IMG/VR virus record: IMGVR_UViG_3300036881_000188
Location: 1-64,000 of that record
Origin: a virus
Reading direction: 5' to 3' (one strand)
DNA length: 64,000 nt
Shown: positions 56,188-63,325 of the stretch, piece after piece
Layout: each line of letters begins with the position of its first letter
Numbering within the stretch: the first letter of the stretch is position 1
Translations under genes and position numbers: made by a program
Notes under the pieces: generated by a model
What the model was told of the DNA's origin: nothing
Databases searched by the model: none
Seen by the model: only the letters and a program-made list of their open reading frames with translations

Positions 56188-56228
56188 CTCCCGCCGGGTT
56201 AGCCCGGTGAACCGTTTCCCGGCGGGAG
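56188..56228 (+). terminator. Terminator-like hairpin
   Basis: CTCCCGCCGGG...CCCGGCGGGAG, a perfect 11-bp stem; the following ATTTG is only weakly T-rich. Confidence 0.5.
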
Positions 56229-56253
56229 ATTTGAACCAGAAAGTGAGTGCCAA

Positions 56254-57267
56254 ATGCAACTTGGAAGTGCATTCGTTTGCGATTGTCGTGTGAAGATCTT
56301 CGGGTTTATCCCAACCCCATGGGTGTGTGGCGGCATCATGAAGCCCGTTACCCCCGAGCGCACCAAGCTGCGGTGCATTGAGTGTGGACATGAGAAGGCT
56401 TTTCCATGTGCCCTCAGCCAAGTCAAGAGACTCTGCCGCGGCCTTGGCTTTGCTGTGGCCGTTGCCATGGTCGCCCTGATCTTCGCACCCACTGTCTACT
56501 CAGTTCCTCCAGAACAGCCCCTCAGCTCCTGTCATCCGTTCGTTCCCTATGGGACACCTCTGACCATCAGGGGAGAATTGCTCCCGGCTGACAGCACGCA
56601 CGCCTATATTTGCCGGCGAGCCTATCTGGTATACAGCGATGAGGTGGCCAAGCTTCCGGAGTGGGTGTCTTACACTCTGACGCCTGAACATGCGGTTGGC
56701 TGCGAAGTGCGCAGCAATGCCTTTGCTGCCGACGATACCCTCCCGGAGGGCGGTCGCGCCAAGCCGGCTGACTATGTGGGCAACGGATTCGATATGGGCC
56801 ACATTGCTCCGGACGGCGACATGCGCTGGGATCCGGATGTGGAACGGGAGAGCTTCATGCTCTCCAATATGACGCCCCAACTCCCGGGTTTGAACCGAGG
56901 GTTGTGGAAGCTGCTCGAGACGGCGGTTCGCGCCGGCGCCTACGAGAGCGGTCATACCTATCTGATCTATGCCGGGCCAGTCTATGACGTGGCCACGGAC
57001 AAGAAGATCGGCGCCGACCAAGTGGATGTGCCCACGGGTTTCTACAAGATCGTGGTCGATACCGTGACGGGCCAGTACGTCGCCTTCCTGTTTCCTCAGG
57101 CAGGCGATCTGGGCAATGACCTGGAGAGTGTCCACACGATGCTGACCAACGTCGAGGCCAAGGCTGGGATCACTTTCCCATTGCCGCCGAATGCCGTCGA
57201 GTCGAAGATCTGGGTCTACGACTTCAAGAAACTGACCGTGGACACGAAGGCCAAATGTCACAAATAG
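56254..57267 (+). CDS. Membrane-anchored or secreted non-specific nuclease (NucA/Serratia type)
   Basis: A 337-aa protein. The catalytic DRGH-type motif reads FDMGHIAP (Asp180, His183) and the metal-binding Asn follows in LSNMTPQLPG (Asn205), the pattern of DNA/RNA non-specific endonucleases. Residues ~60-85 form a membrane or signal helix (GLGFAVAVAMVALIFAPTVY), and the N-terminal ~50 residues carry VCDC and RCIECGHEK. Export would place it in the periplasm or outside. It could degrade competing or host nucleic acid. Start ATG 56254 is the longest; 56338 is possible. Confidence 0.8.
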   Translation: MQLGSAFVCDCRVKIFGFIPTPWVCGGIMKPVTPERTKLRCIECGHEKAFPCALSQVKRLCRGLGFAVAVAMVALIFAPTVYSVPPEQPLSSCHPFVPYGTPLTIRGELLPADSTHAYICRRAYLVYSDEVAKLPEWVSYTLTPEHAVGCEVRSNAFAADDTLPEGGRAKPADYVGNGFDMGHIAPDGDMRWDPDVERESFMLSNMTPQLPGLNRGLWKLLETAVRAGAYESGHTYLIYAGPVYDVATDKKIGADQVDVPTGFYKIVVDTVTGQYVAFLFPQAGDLGNDLESVHTMLTNVEAKAGITFPLPPNAVESKIWVYDFKKLTVDTKAKCHK

Positions 57268-57611
57268 GCGAGATTCCCATGAGCTGGGTGAGCTTCAGTT
57301 CCCATGGACGATGGGACGCTCCGTTCTGGCTCAAAGTGGCCGATGTTCTGGCTGCTCGGGTGAAGGGCCGTCCCTTCACCGAAGCAGAAGTCAAGAGTGT
57401 GGTTGAAGAGATTGAGGCGCGCAAGGAGTTTCCTGGCGGCTCGATGCTTCGACCGTTACCAACACATGTGGAGTGTCCGAAATGCCTCAGCTGGAATGTA
57501 GATTCAGTCGAGATAACCATTCGGACAACCAAGAATGATGTGCGGACCACCGAGACCGCGGCACAATACAACTGCCGTCATTGTCTCAACGAGTGGACAG
57601 CACAGGGGTGA
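57255..57611 (+). CDS. Small protein with zinc ribbon
   Basis: A 118-aa protein overlapping the nuclease gene by 13 bases. A globular N-terminus (HGRWDAPFWLKVADVLAARV) is followed by a C-terminal zinc ribbon (ECPKCLSW...YNCRHCLNEW). The stop codon lies inside the 5' end of a tRNA gene. Possible nucleic-acid binder. Confidence 0.6.
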   Translation: MSQIGEIPMSWVSFSSHGRWDAPFWLKVADVLAARVKGRPFTEAEVKSVVEEIEARKEFPGGSMLRPLPTHVECPKCLSWNVDSVEITIRTTKNDVRTTETAAQYNCRHCLNEWTAQG

Positions 57612-57693
57612 TGTGCAATCCGGTTCGGCACAGTGGTCTCCAAAGCCACGGAACGCAAGTTCACTGCAGGTTCAAATCCTGTCGCCCCTGCCA
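57604..57693 (+). tRNA. tRNA-Trp (CCA) with class-II-like variable arm
   Basis: Acceptor AGGGGTG pairs with CGCCCCT, with discriminator G and encoded CCA. D-arm GTGC/GCAC; anticodon stem GTGGT/GCCAC around loop CTCCAAA (anticodon CCA, T33 present); T-arm GCAGG-TTCAAAT-CCTGT. The acceptor and anticodon loop match bacterial tRNA-Trp. Unusually, the variable region is 16 bases with its own hairpin (GAAC-GCAA-GTTC), whereas tRNA-Trp normally has 5. The gene begins inside the last codons of the upstream CDS. Confidence 0.85.
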
Positions 57694-57708
57694 ATTTGAA
57701 GGAGCACG

Positions 57709-58041
57709 ATGCCAGACAATTGTGATTTCTGCAGCCAGCACTTAGCCACACGACATTATGACGCGGGCCGGGACATCTTGGTGCGCATGTTTGTGGAGTC
57801 CGGGCCGGAAGTCGGCCCCGCTCACAACTACACGCGTGTCTGGGCTGCCTGCGAGCGGTGCTCGGAGTTCATCGACCGTGGCGACATCGCCGGCCTCAAA
57901 GCGCTGGTCTTCAGCCTGTGGAACGAGAGTCCGGAGTTTGTGGCTCTGATGGCCGATCCGGATGGACGAGCCTTAGCCAAACAGATGCTGGACACCGTCT
58001 ACGACACCCTCGCTACAACGACGATGGTGCGAGTGAAGTGA
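57709..58041 (+). CDS. Small protein with split zinc site
   Basis: A 110-aa protein starting 16 bases after the tRNA CCA. CDFCSQH and CERCSEF, ~43 residues apart, could make one zinc site (treble-clef style). The remainder is helical (ALVFSLWNESPEFVALMADP). No family is recognised. Confidence 0.6.
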   Translation: MPDNCDFCSQHLATRHYDAGRDILVRMFVESGPEVGPAHNYTRVWAACERCSEFIDRGDIAGLKALVFSLWNESPEFVALMADPDGRALAKQMLDTVYDTLATTTMVRVK

Positions 58042-58161
58042 AATGACTTTGGAATCCCATCCTGTTGGATGAAGCCTGCTTGCGCGAAGGCGCGCGCCGC
58101 TTCCTGATGAAGGCCGACGACCTTCACGAAGCCTACGAAGTACCCTGCAACGGAGGAACCG

Positions 58162-58404
58162 ATGGCAAGGTTTGAGATCGAAGTACCCGAGCTTCACTGG
58201 GCCACCAAGGAAGTGGAAGCCGAGACCATCGAAGAGGCTTTCAAGAAAGCCCTCGAAGGTGACGAGGACGCGGAAACAGCGTGTGAATACAGCCGAACCT
58301 TTGAGCCCAGCGAAGTTCACTGGGAAGGCCGGCAGCTACCCAAGACCATGAAGGCTGAACCCGCAACACACGTTTGGACGGGCACTGAGGTTAAACCTCG
58401 GTAG
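58162..58404 (+). CDS. Small acidic protein of unknown function
   Basis: An 80-aa protein (MARFEIEVPELHWATKEVEA) with strand-helix-strand pattern and an acidic centre (ALEGDEDAETACEY). GGAGGAA precedes the ATG. No family is recognised. Confidence 0.6.
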   Translation: MARFEIEVPELHWATKEVEAETIEEAFKKALEGDEDAETACEYSRTFEPSEVHWEGRQLPKTMKAEPATHVWTGTEVKPR

Positions 58405-58532
58405 CCTCAAGCTGCGGAAAGAGACTATGTACCGGTCGCGCCAACGATCCGGTCTCACCGCCCGTGCCCTGTGTTTCTGACGGGAACGTTTGGCGATGCT
58501 CCTATCGGGACACAGGGACGGAAAGGTTGAAG

Positions 58533-59036
58533 ATGATCGATTCATTCATGGGCGAATATCGTTGGTTGTCGAACTTCCATGAGGCGCCGCTGTGGCATAG
58601 CGGCCATCTGTACCAGAACGGCGAAAGCGCCTACCAGGCGGCCAAGCTGCTGCCGCAAGATGAGGAATACAGGCTCAAGTACGAGAGCACGGATGGCAAA
58701 GGCGCCAAGAAGCTTTCGAAGGAGCTGAAGCATCTCACGCGGCCGGACTGGAAAGAGATCAGTCTGATCGTCATGTCCGAGGTGGTTCATGCCAAGTTCA
58801 CCCAGAACAAGGACATTCGCATTCAGCTGGTGAATACCTTCCCTCACGATCTTGTTGAGGGCAACACCTGGCACGACTACTTCTACGGTGTCTGCAATGG
58901 CCAAGGCACGAACTGGCTGGGCCGGATTCTGATGGCCGAGCGGATCTACTGGCTTGACCTGATGGCGAACAAGAGTTGGGAGCGCAATGATCAAGGCATT
59001 TCTGGAGTGGTGGCGCTGGAACAAACTGCGGCGTGA
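58533..59036 (+). CDS. NADAR (YbiA-like) family protein
   Basis: A 167-aa protein with the NADAR pattern end to end: SFMGEYRWLSNFHEAPLWHS, GESAYQAAK with the catalytic-region Glu, KHLTRPDWKEISL, KFTQNKDIRIQLVNT, VEGNTWHDYFYGVCNGQGTN and LGRILMAERI. NADAR enzymes process N-glycosidic bonds in ADP-ribose-type or riboflavin-precursor compounds, and some remove ADP-ribose from DNA. With the macro-like and SLOG genes it suggests phage handling of ADP-ribose signals. The substrate here is unknown. Start ATG 58533 chosen at the family N-terminus. Confidence 0.85.
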   Translation: MIDSFMGEYRWLSNFHEAPLWHSGHLYQNGESAYQAAKLLPQDEEYRLKYESTDGKGAKKLSKELKHLTRPDWKEISLIVMSEVVHAKFTQNKDIRIQLVNTFPHDLVEGNTWHDYFYGVCNGQGTNWLGRILMAERIYWLDLMANKSWERNDQGISGVVALEQTAA

Positions 59037-59110
59037 ATACAGCCGAAAGGTGAAACGCGCGAACAAGTGGTGGACCGGATGAAACGGTACCGCGACTAGG
59101 AGAGAACCAC

Positions 59111-59551
59111 ATGGCAAACTGGTACGGCAGTGCACGCAGCAACTACTTTGCGGTAAAGGATGAGGCTGCTTTCCGCGCGTGGGCAGCCAAGCGCGGTCTG
59201 GAGGTTTGGGAAGAAATGGAAGAGAAACCGGCCGACGGCAAAGATCCCAGAAAGCTGTTTGGAGTTGCGCCGGATGACGCTGTCAACGACAGCGGCGGTT
59301 GGCCGACGGTCGATCTCGGTGCAGACGAGGACAATGATGAAGTCGATCTTGTAGCCGAGCTGGCAGAACTGATTCAGGACGATCAGATCGTTGTCTTTGA
59401 GCAAATAGGCAGTGAAAAGCTGCGCTACCTCAACGGGCATGCAACGGCCTTCAACAGCGCCGGCGAACGAATCGATCTCGACCTGAACGACATCTACGAC
59501 GAAGCCAAGCGCCGGTTCAACGTCACGGAAATCACACTCGCACAATACTGA
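59111..59551 (+). CDS. Unknown phage/plasmid-type protein
   Basis: A 146-aa acidic protein (WYGSARSNYFAVKDEAAFRA at the start). Such small proteins with a W-Y-G-x-A-R-S-N-Y-F-x-V-K opening are common in mobile elements, but function is unknown. GGAGAGAA precedes the ATG. It forms an operon with the methyltransferase gene seven bases later. Confidence 0.6.
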   Translation: MANWYGSARSNYFAVKDEAAFRAWAAKRGLEVWEEMEEKPADGKDPRKLFGVAPDDAVNDSGGWPTVDLGADEDNDEVDLVAELAELIQDDQIVVFEQIGSEKLRYLNGHATAFNSAGERIDLDLNDIYDEAKRRFNVTEITLAQY

Positions 59552-59557
59552 GGAATC

Positions 59558-60199
59558 ATGGCAACTGACGCACTGAGAGCTGAGAAATGCGGATGTCTGT
59601 TTGAAGGCAAGAAGGTACTCAGGCGTTGCCTACAGCACGGCGCCCGGCTGCCGCTGCAAGGCAGCGGCGTCGTTCTGGTGAACCCGAAATACGTCCGCAA
59701 CGTTGGTGGTGTCCTGCGCACCTGTTCCTGCACGGGAATCGACAATCTGCTGTGGACAGGAAAGCGGGTCAATCCCCATGACTATGACCGGCTGCCGCGG
59801 GAAGAACGTATGCGCGGGTATGCCGATGTTCAATGGGGCACCAGCGATAAGCCTCTCGACCTGTTCGAGCCCGGGATTACACCGGTGGCGATCGAGGTCG
59901 TAGAGAACGCAGAACCACTGAACGACTTCATCCATCCCGACCGGGGAGTTTACCTCTTCGGACCCGAGGATGGTTCCATTCCACAGGTCTACCGCGCGCT
60001 CTGCCATCGGTTCATCAAGATCCCGGCCTACCACTGCTTCAATCTGAGTGTGGCTGTCGGAATCGTCTTGACCCACAGGCTGTGCCAACGAATCACGATG
60101 GGCATACAAGACCCGGTGACGGTCGGCCAGGCAGAGCTTCGCGGTTACGAGCATCACGATACCGACGTGATCGAACAGATCGGCTGGGATCCCCAGTAG
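59558..60199 (+). CDS. SpoU/TrmH-family RNA ribose methyltransferase
   Basis: A 213-aa protein with the three SPOUT signature motifs: motif 1 NPKYVRNVGGVLR (~42-54), motif 2 LFGPEDGSIP (~133-142) and motif 3 IPAYHCFNLSVAVGIVLTHR (~155-174), which together form the SAM-binding trefoil knot. Members methylate the 2'-OH of tRNA or rRNA. Neighbouring tRNA genes make the phage's own tRNAs attractive substrates, but the target cannot be read from sequence. Full length for a minimal SpoU domain, with a short N-terminal extension. Confidence 0.85.
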   Translation: MATDALRAEKCGCLFEGKKVLRRCLQHGARLPLQGSGVVLVNPKYVRNVGGVLRTCSCTGIDNLLWTGKRVNPHDYDRLPREERMRGYADVQWGTSDKPLDLFEPGITPVAIEVVENAEPLNDFIHPDRGVYLFGPEDGSIPQVYRALCHRFIKIPAYHCFNLSVAVGIVLTHRLCQRITMGIQDPVTVGQAELRGYEHHDTDVIEQIGWDPQ

Positions 60200-60207
60200 G
60201 AGCACAC

Positions 60208-60552
60208 ATGTCGGATAGCATTTCGATCATTCGCAGTTATCAAGATGGTGTTTGCCCAGACTGTGGTCTGGAAATCCCTCTTGAGGTCGTGGCCGGCCAA
60301 GCGTGCCAGAACTGTGGCCATGTATTTGTTCCGCCACACCCTTCAGATGATGAGGAAACCTCCATGCTAGACGAAGCGAAATGCCTGATCAAGACCATCA
60401 AAGAGTTCGACGTGGCCAAGGAAGGCGATTCTGGCGATGCGGAATACGATGCCGCATTGGAGATGGAAGAAGCATCGAAAGCATTTCTGCGCGCGGCGAG
60501 CGCCCGGAACATAGAGCTGGCAGAGCTGATCGATCAAGAGCTGCCGGAATAG
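60208..60552 (+). CDS. Small protein with N-terminal zinc ribbon
   Basis: A 114-aa protein starting at ATG 60208 with AGGAGC upstream. VCPDCGLEI and ACQNCGHVF form a classic zinc ribbon near residues 16-40. An acidic linker and a helical C-terminus follow. It may be a transcription or RNA-binding factor. It ends just before a tRNA-like gene. Confidence 0.65.
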   Translation: MSDSISIIRSYQDGVCPDCGLEIPLEVVAGQACQNCGHVFVPPHPSDDEETSMLDEAKCLIKTIKEFDVAKEGDSGDAEYDAALEMEEASKAFLRAASARNIELAELIDQELPE

Positions 60553-60557
60553 ATGTG

Positions 60558-60699
60558 GGAGATGATGGGCGGTTGTATCGGATAGCCCGCCGGTCTTGCG
60601 CCGGTTTCCTGGGTCACGCATGGTGACCGCGAGCGATAATGTTGCGGGGAAATGCAACTGACCTGGGAATTGCAGGTTCAAATCCTGCCATCTCCCCCA
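60558..60699 (+). tRNA. tRNA-like gene, anticodon TTG (Gln), ultra-long variable region
   Basis: Acceptor GGAGATG pairs with CATCTCC; discriminator C and CCA are encoded; T-arm GCAGG-TTCAAAT-CCTGC is canonical; D-stem GGGC/GCCC. An anticodon-like arm GCCGG-TCTTGCG-CCGGT gives anticodon TTG with C at position 33. About 66 bases lie between that arm and the T-arm, with hairpins GTCAC/GTGAC and GTTGC/GCAAC. The architecture parallels the gene at 55661. Non-standard tRNA or tRNA-mimic; decoding identity is uncertain. Confidence 0.5.
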
Positions 60700-60773
60700 A
60701 AACCTAAGCAGTTTCCCTTATCCCAATTTGCAAGCTCACAGTTCAGTCTGGTTGTAGCCAGACAAGGAGACCC

Positions 60774-61355
60774 ATGCTTCGTCCCACCAAATACAAGAGC
60801 CCTGCCTACGTGCTGTGCAAGCACGTTTGGAACAGGAATCAGGAGGCCACACCCGGACATGCGTGGCAACGCCTAAACCATTCCATGCACTCGGCAGTCG
60901 TGCTTGCGATCACCAGCGGCATGAGATTTATGAAGTGCGACTTCAAGAAACTCATGGACGACTTTCGGGGCGGTTATTGGTTTGGCTGTGAACACGAGCG
61001 GTTTTACAGCGCCGCGGTGGACGTTCGCAACATCTCCGCCTGCCAGGCCTACGAAGAATGGGCCGGTCGGAAGCCCTTCATCCTCGAGGGTGAGCGCATG
61101 TTTGTCGGCCGCCAGTTCATCTGGGACGGACATCGAGTGACCTGCACCAGTATCACGCCAGACCACTTCATCGCCGTAGAACCGCGGGGAGCAACAGAGG
61201 ATCATGTGTGGGTCGACAAGGTGGAGCGATTCACTCGATATGACCGTACACCGAAACGGCGATTCAAGATCACCCGTCCGATGGTGAAGGCTCTCAACAG
61301 CACATCAAGGGCTGCAAAGTGCTCTCAAAAGCAGACGGAACAGGTTGCGGCCTAA
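60774..61355 (+). CDS. Unknown protein
   Basis: A 193-aa protein with mixed alpha/beta content, six scattered Cys and no recognised motif. The N-terminal part is basic (MLRPTKYKSPAYVLCKHVWN). A central stretch (MFVGRQFIWDGHRVTCTSIT) looks like a small beta-barrel, and the tail is basic. AAGGAG lies upstream of the ATG. Its stop overlaps the next start (TAATG). Confidence 0.6.
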   Translation: MLRPTKYKSPAYVLCKHVWNRNQEATPGHAWQRLNHSMHSAVVLAITSGMRFMKCDFKKLMDDFRGGYWFGCEHERFYSAAVDVRNISACQAYEEWAGRKPFILEGERMFVGRQFIWDGHRVTCTSITPDHFIAVEPRGATEDHVWVDKVERFTRYDRTPKRRFKITRPMVKALNSTSRAAKCSQKQTEQVAA

Positions 61356-61690
61356 TGGCTAAAGCACTCGGCGCAGAGATCATGGAGTTCTACGACCATC
61401 ATTGGCCGGAGGGCTACTACCACGACGACAGCCAAATCGAATTCCACGATCAGAACCCGCCGCCGGAAGCAACAGACGACATCTGGATTCTTGAGCCAGA
61501 GACAAAGTACGATCTCGAGCAGTGTGGCGTTCTGATAAGCGAAAAGGACGGCGAAGCAATTGATTTCGCGCTGGCCTTCAATCGGTGGAAGAGAACCCGG
61601 GATGTTGCGATTCTGGCTGTTCACGTCCCCAAGGCCCGCGAACAAGAGATTCGTGACTACCTGAAGCTGCAAGGCTGTAAGGTCCAATGA
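61355..61690 (+). CDS. Small acidic protein
   Basis: A 111-aa protein translated from the TAATG overlap (MAKALGAEIMEFYDHHWPEG). Acidic with His-rich patches, followed by a helical C-terminus (KAREQEIRDYLKLQGCKVQ). No family is recognised. Confidence 0.6.
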   Translation: MAKALGAEIMEFYDHHWPEGYYHDDSQIEFHDQNPPPEATDDIWILEPETKYDLEQCGVLISEKDGEAIDFALAFNRWKRTRDVAILAVHVPKAREQEIRDYLKLQGCKVQ

Positions 61691-61779
61691 ACCCGAAACT
61701 CTTGCCAACCGTAATGGTGGCGCTCTCCTTGGATTCGTCCATCGGCTATCTGCTGGAGAAGATCTACGCCAAGGTGTGA
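61687..61779 (+). CDS. Possible 30-aa peptide
   Basis: MNPKLLPTVMVALSLDSSIG followed by YLLEKIYAKV, starting in the previous stop codon (ATGA). The start is hydrophobic and the end charged. Coupled translation makes expression plausible. Confidence 0.45.
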   Translation: MNPKLLPTVMVALSLDSSIGYLLEKIYAKV

Positions 61780-61837
61780 CCGCTGCGGTAGCTTTCGTAG
61801 TCGGCGAGACTCTGCTGAACTGAACACTGGAGAAATC

Positions 61838-62143
61838 ATGGGGAAACAAGTCGTATTCACAGACCTCGAATGGGAGTTCTTCCAGCAGCAGACCCATCAG
61901 GGTCTCCTTAACCTGGCCATGGACGCCTATGCCCCAGGACTGCCCACATCTGCGCTCCCTCCTTCGCGGGAGGAGCTGGTGGAAGACAACCTGGCTGAAA
62001 ACTGCTTGGCCCGGTTGGCAGCGGCAATCACAGTACCAGATCCAGGCCCCCCGGTAGCATCTCCCGGCGCTCCGCAGGCGATGGGGCCTGAGGTGGTTGG
62101 CTATGTGGCGCCTCCGCCGGAGCCGCCTCCAACCTTTTACTAA
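61838..62143 (+). CDS. Small protein with Pro-rich tail
   Basis: A 101-aa protein starting at ATG 61838 with TGGAG upstream (MGKQVVFTDLEWEFFQQQTH). Helical N-terminal two-thirds, Pro/Gly-rich C-terminal end (VAPPPEPPPTFY). No family is recognised. Confidence 0.6.
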   Translation: MGKQVVFTDLEWEFFQQQTHQGLLNLAMDAYAPGLPTSALPPSREELVEDNLAENCLARLAAAITVPDPGPPVASPGAPQAMGPEVVGYVAPPPEPPPTFY

Positions 62144-62183
62144 GCGTTTGGAATCGCTCAATTGGTTGGATCAGGAGAAGACG

Positions 62184-62396
62184 ATGGATTTCGACATTGA
62201 AGTTGCAGGTACTGGGATTTACTCAATTCAAGGCCGAAGCGAAGAAGGGGCCGCCTGGGTTCGGAATAACGTTCAAGATTCCGATCCTCAAGGTTTAGCC
62301 TATACCGACGATTCCCGACTCGCATTGGAAATAGTGAAAGGCGCATCGAACGATGGCCTTTCTGTTTCGATCGACGGTCGCAAATACACGGAGTAA
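62184..62396 (+). CDS. Small acidic beta-rich protein
   Basis: A 70-aa protein starting at ATG 62184 (MDFDIEVAGTGIYSIQGRSE) after AGGAG. Strand-rich with a helix in the middle. Last protein gene before the tmRNA. Confidence 0.55.
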   Translation: MDFDIEVAGTGIYSIQGRSEEGAAWVRNNVQDSDPQGLAYTDDSRLALEIVKGASNDGLSVSIDGRKYTE

Positions 62397-62789
62397 TCGA
62401 GTTTGGGTGCGGATGGGTAGCGGGCGACGGGTTGATATTCCCGCCGGCGAAGTCAGAGCAGGAGCCGAAAGGCGTTGACTGCAAGGACTTCGTGGCTGAC
62501 CAGTGCACGGGAAACCAAGAGTAGGCCAAACGCAAAGTAGATTCAGTTCGAAACGCAAAGTAGCCCAGACGGAAGTACCTTCGACACACAGCGGACGAGG
62601 CTTTGGCTGCACCCAAAGCAAATTGGGCACGGAACAAGGCACCAGGTGGGCGACGCACACCACGATAAAAACGTTGACACTGTGCCCACAGATGCGGGTC
62701 TTGCCGTGGAGATTCCGGAAAGAACCGGCTCCAAAGTTGATTAAAGGCTCACTGGCGAGAGTCTCCCGCATCAAGTTTCCTCAGAAATG
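62397..62789. other. Gene-free region before tmRNA
   Basis: No protein gene. It carries a direct repeat AAACGCAAAGTAG at 62528-62540 and 62551-62563 and many short stems. It may contain the tmRNA promoter and the 5' leader of its precursor. Confidence 0.45.
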
Positions 62790-63180
62790 GGGAGTATAAC
62801 GCTCGTGAGAAGACAGATCGTCTTCACGATTTCGGACGAGGGTTCGATTCCCTCCGGGTCCACCAAAGCCCTCATGCTTTAGCTGAAGTTCACCGAACTT
62901 CGGGGGAATGTAAGTCAGAGAGGGCTTTGGTGGGCCCGTCACGGTTTCGACGGAATCAGTGACGGATAGAGATGACGAGCCGGGTGGTGTGGCTGCCGTG
63001 TCGATCTCTGGATCGGCAGAAGGACACACAGACGCATATATGCCAACACTGGGTATGTCGCCAGCATGACGTTTGAGGTCTTCGAACCGGCCACGGCCGC
63101 GGAGAACATCCTGGGCGTTCTTGCTGCTGTCTAGTCCGAAAGACTAGACGGGGCCAAGTCTGCTTGGCCTGGCAACAGAA
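62790..63180 (+). ncRNA. ssrA: Circularly permuted (two-piece) tmRNA
   Basis: The acceptor half comes first: T-arm GAGGG-TTCGATT-CCCTC (62838-62854), acceptor 3' strand CGGGTCC, A, then CCA ending at 62865. A 66-base intervening segment follows, with its ends paired (CCAAAGCCCTC/GAGGGCTTTGG). The coding half starts with GGGCCCG (62932-62938), which pairs with CGGGTCC, then the signature TTTCGACGG D-loop. ACGAGC (62975-62980) can pair with GCTCGT (62801-62806). The tag frame runs from GCC 63060 (or in-frame GCC 63042) to TAG 63132-63134, inside hairpin GTCTAGTC/GACTAGAC. The last tag residues are GVLAAV. tmRNA rescues stalled ribosomes. The outer ends are approximate. Confidence 0.8.
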
Positions 63181-63198
63181 GGGCGCCTTCGGGCGCCC
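63181..63198 (+). terminator. UUCG-capped hairpin after tmRNA
   Basis: GGGCGCC-TTCG-GGCGCCC perfect hairpin just after the tmRNA coding half; no strong T-run. It may be a terminator or 3' processing boundary. Confidence 0.5.
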
Positions 63199-63255
63199 AG
63201 CAGACCGGACGCGCATTATACAGAAACATCATGTATTCCATGTCACAAAAGATTC

Positions 63256-63273
63256 ATAGGGGCTTTCCCCTAT
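63256..63273. repeat. Palindrome upstream of response regulator
   Basis: ATAGGGG-CTTT-CCCCTAT perfect inverted repeat about 50 bases before the start codon, followed by GGCC-ATCTTCC-GGCC. Candidate operator or attenuator. Confidence 0.45.
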
Positions 63274-63325
63274 CCTCAATACGGCCATCTTCCGGCCTGA
63301 TATTAGCTGAGAGGAAAAAAGGCCA

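Noticed and set aside
62785-63200. Phage attachment site at tmRNA marking a prophage end
   Set aside because: Phages often integrate at ssrA, but there is no integrase, no duplicated ssrA end in the window, and phage-style small genes lead directly to it; cannot be concluded.
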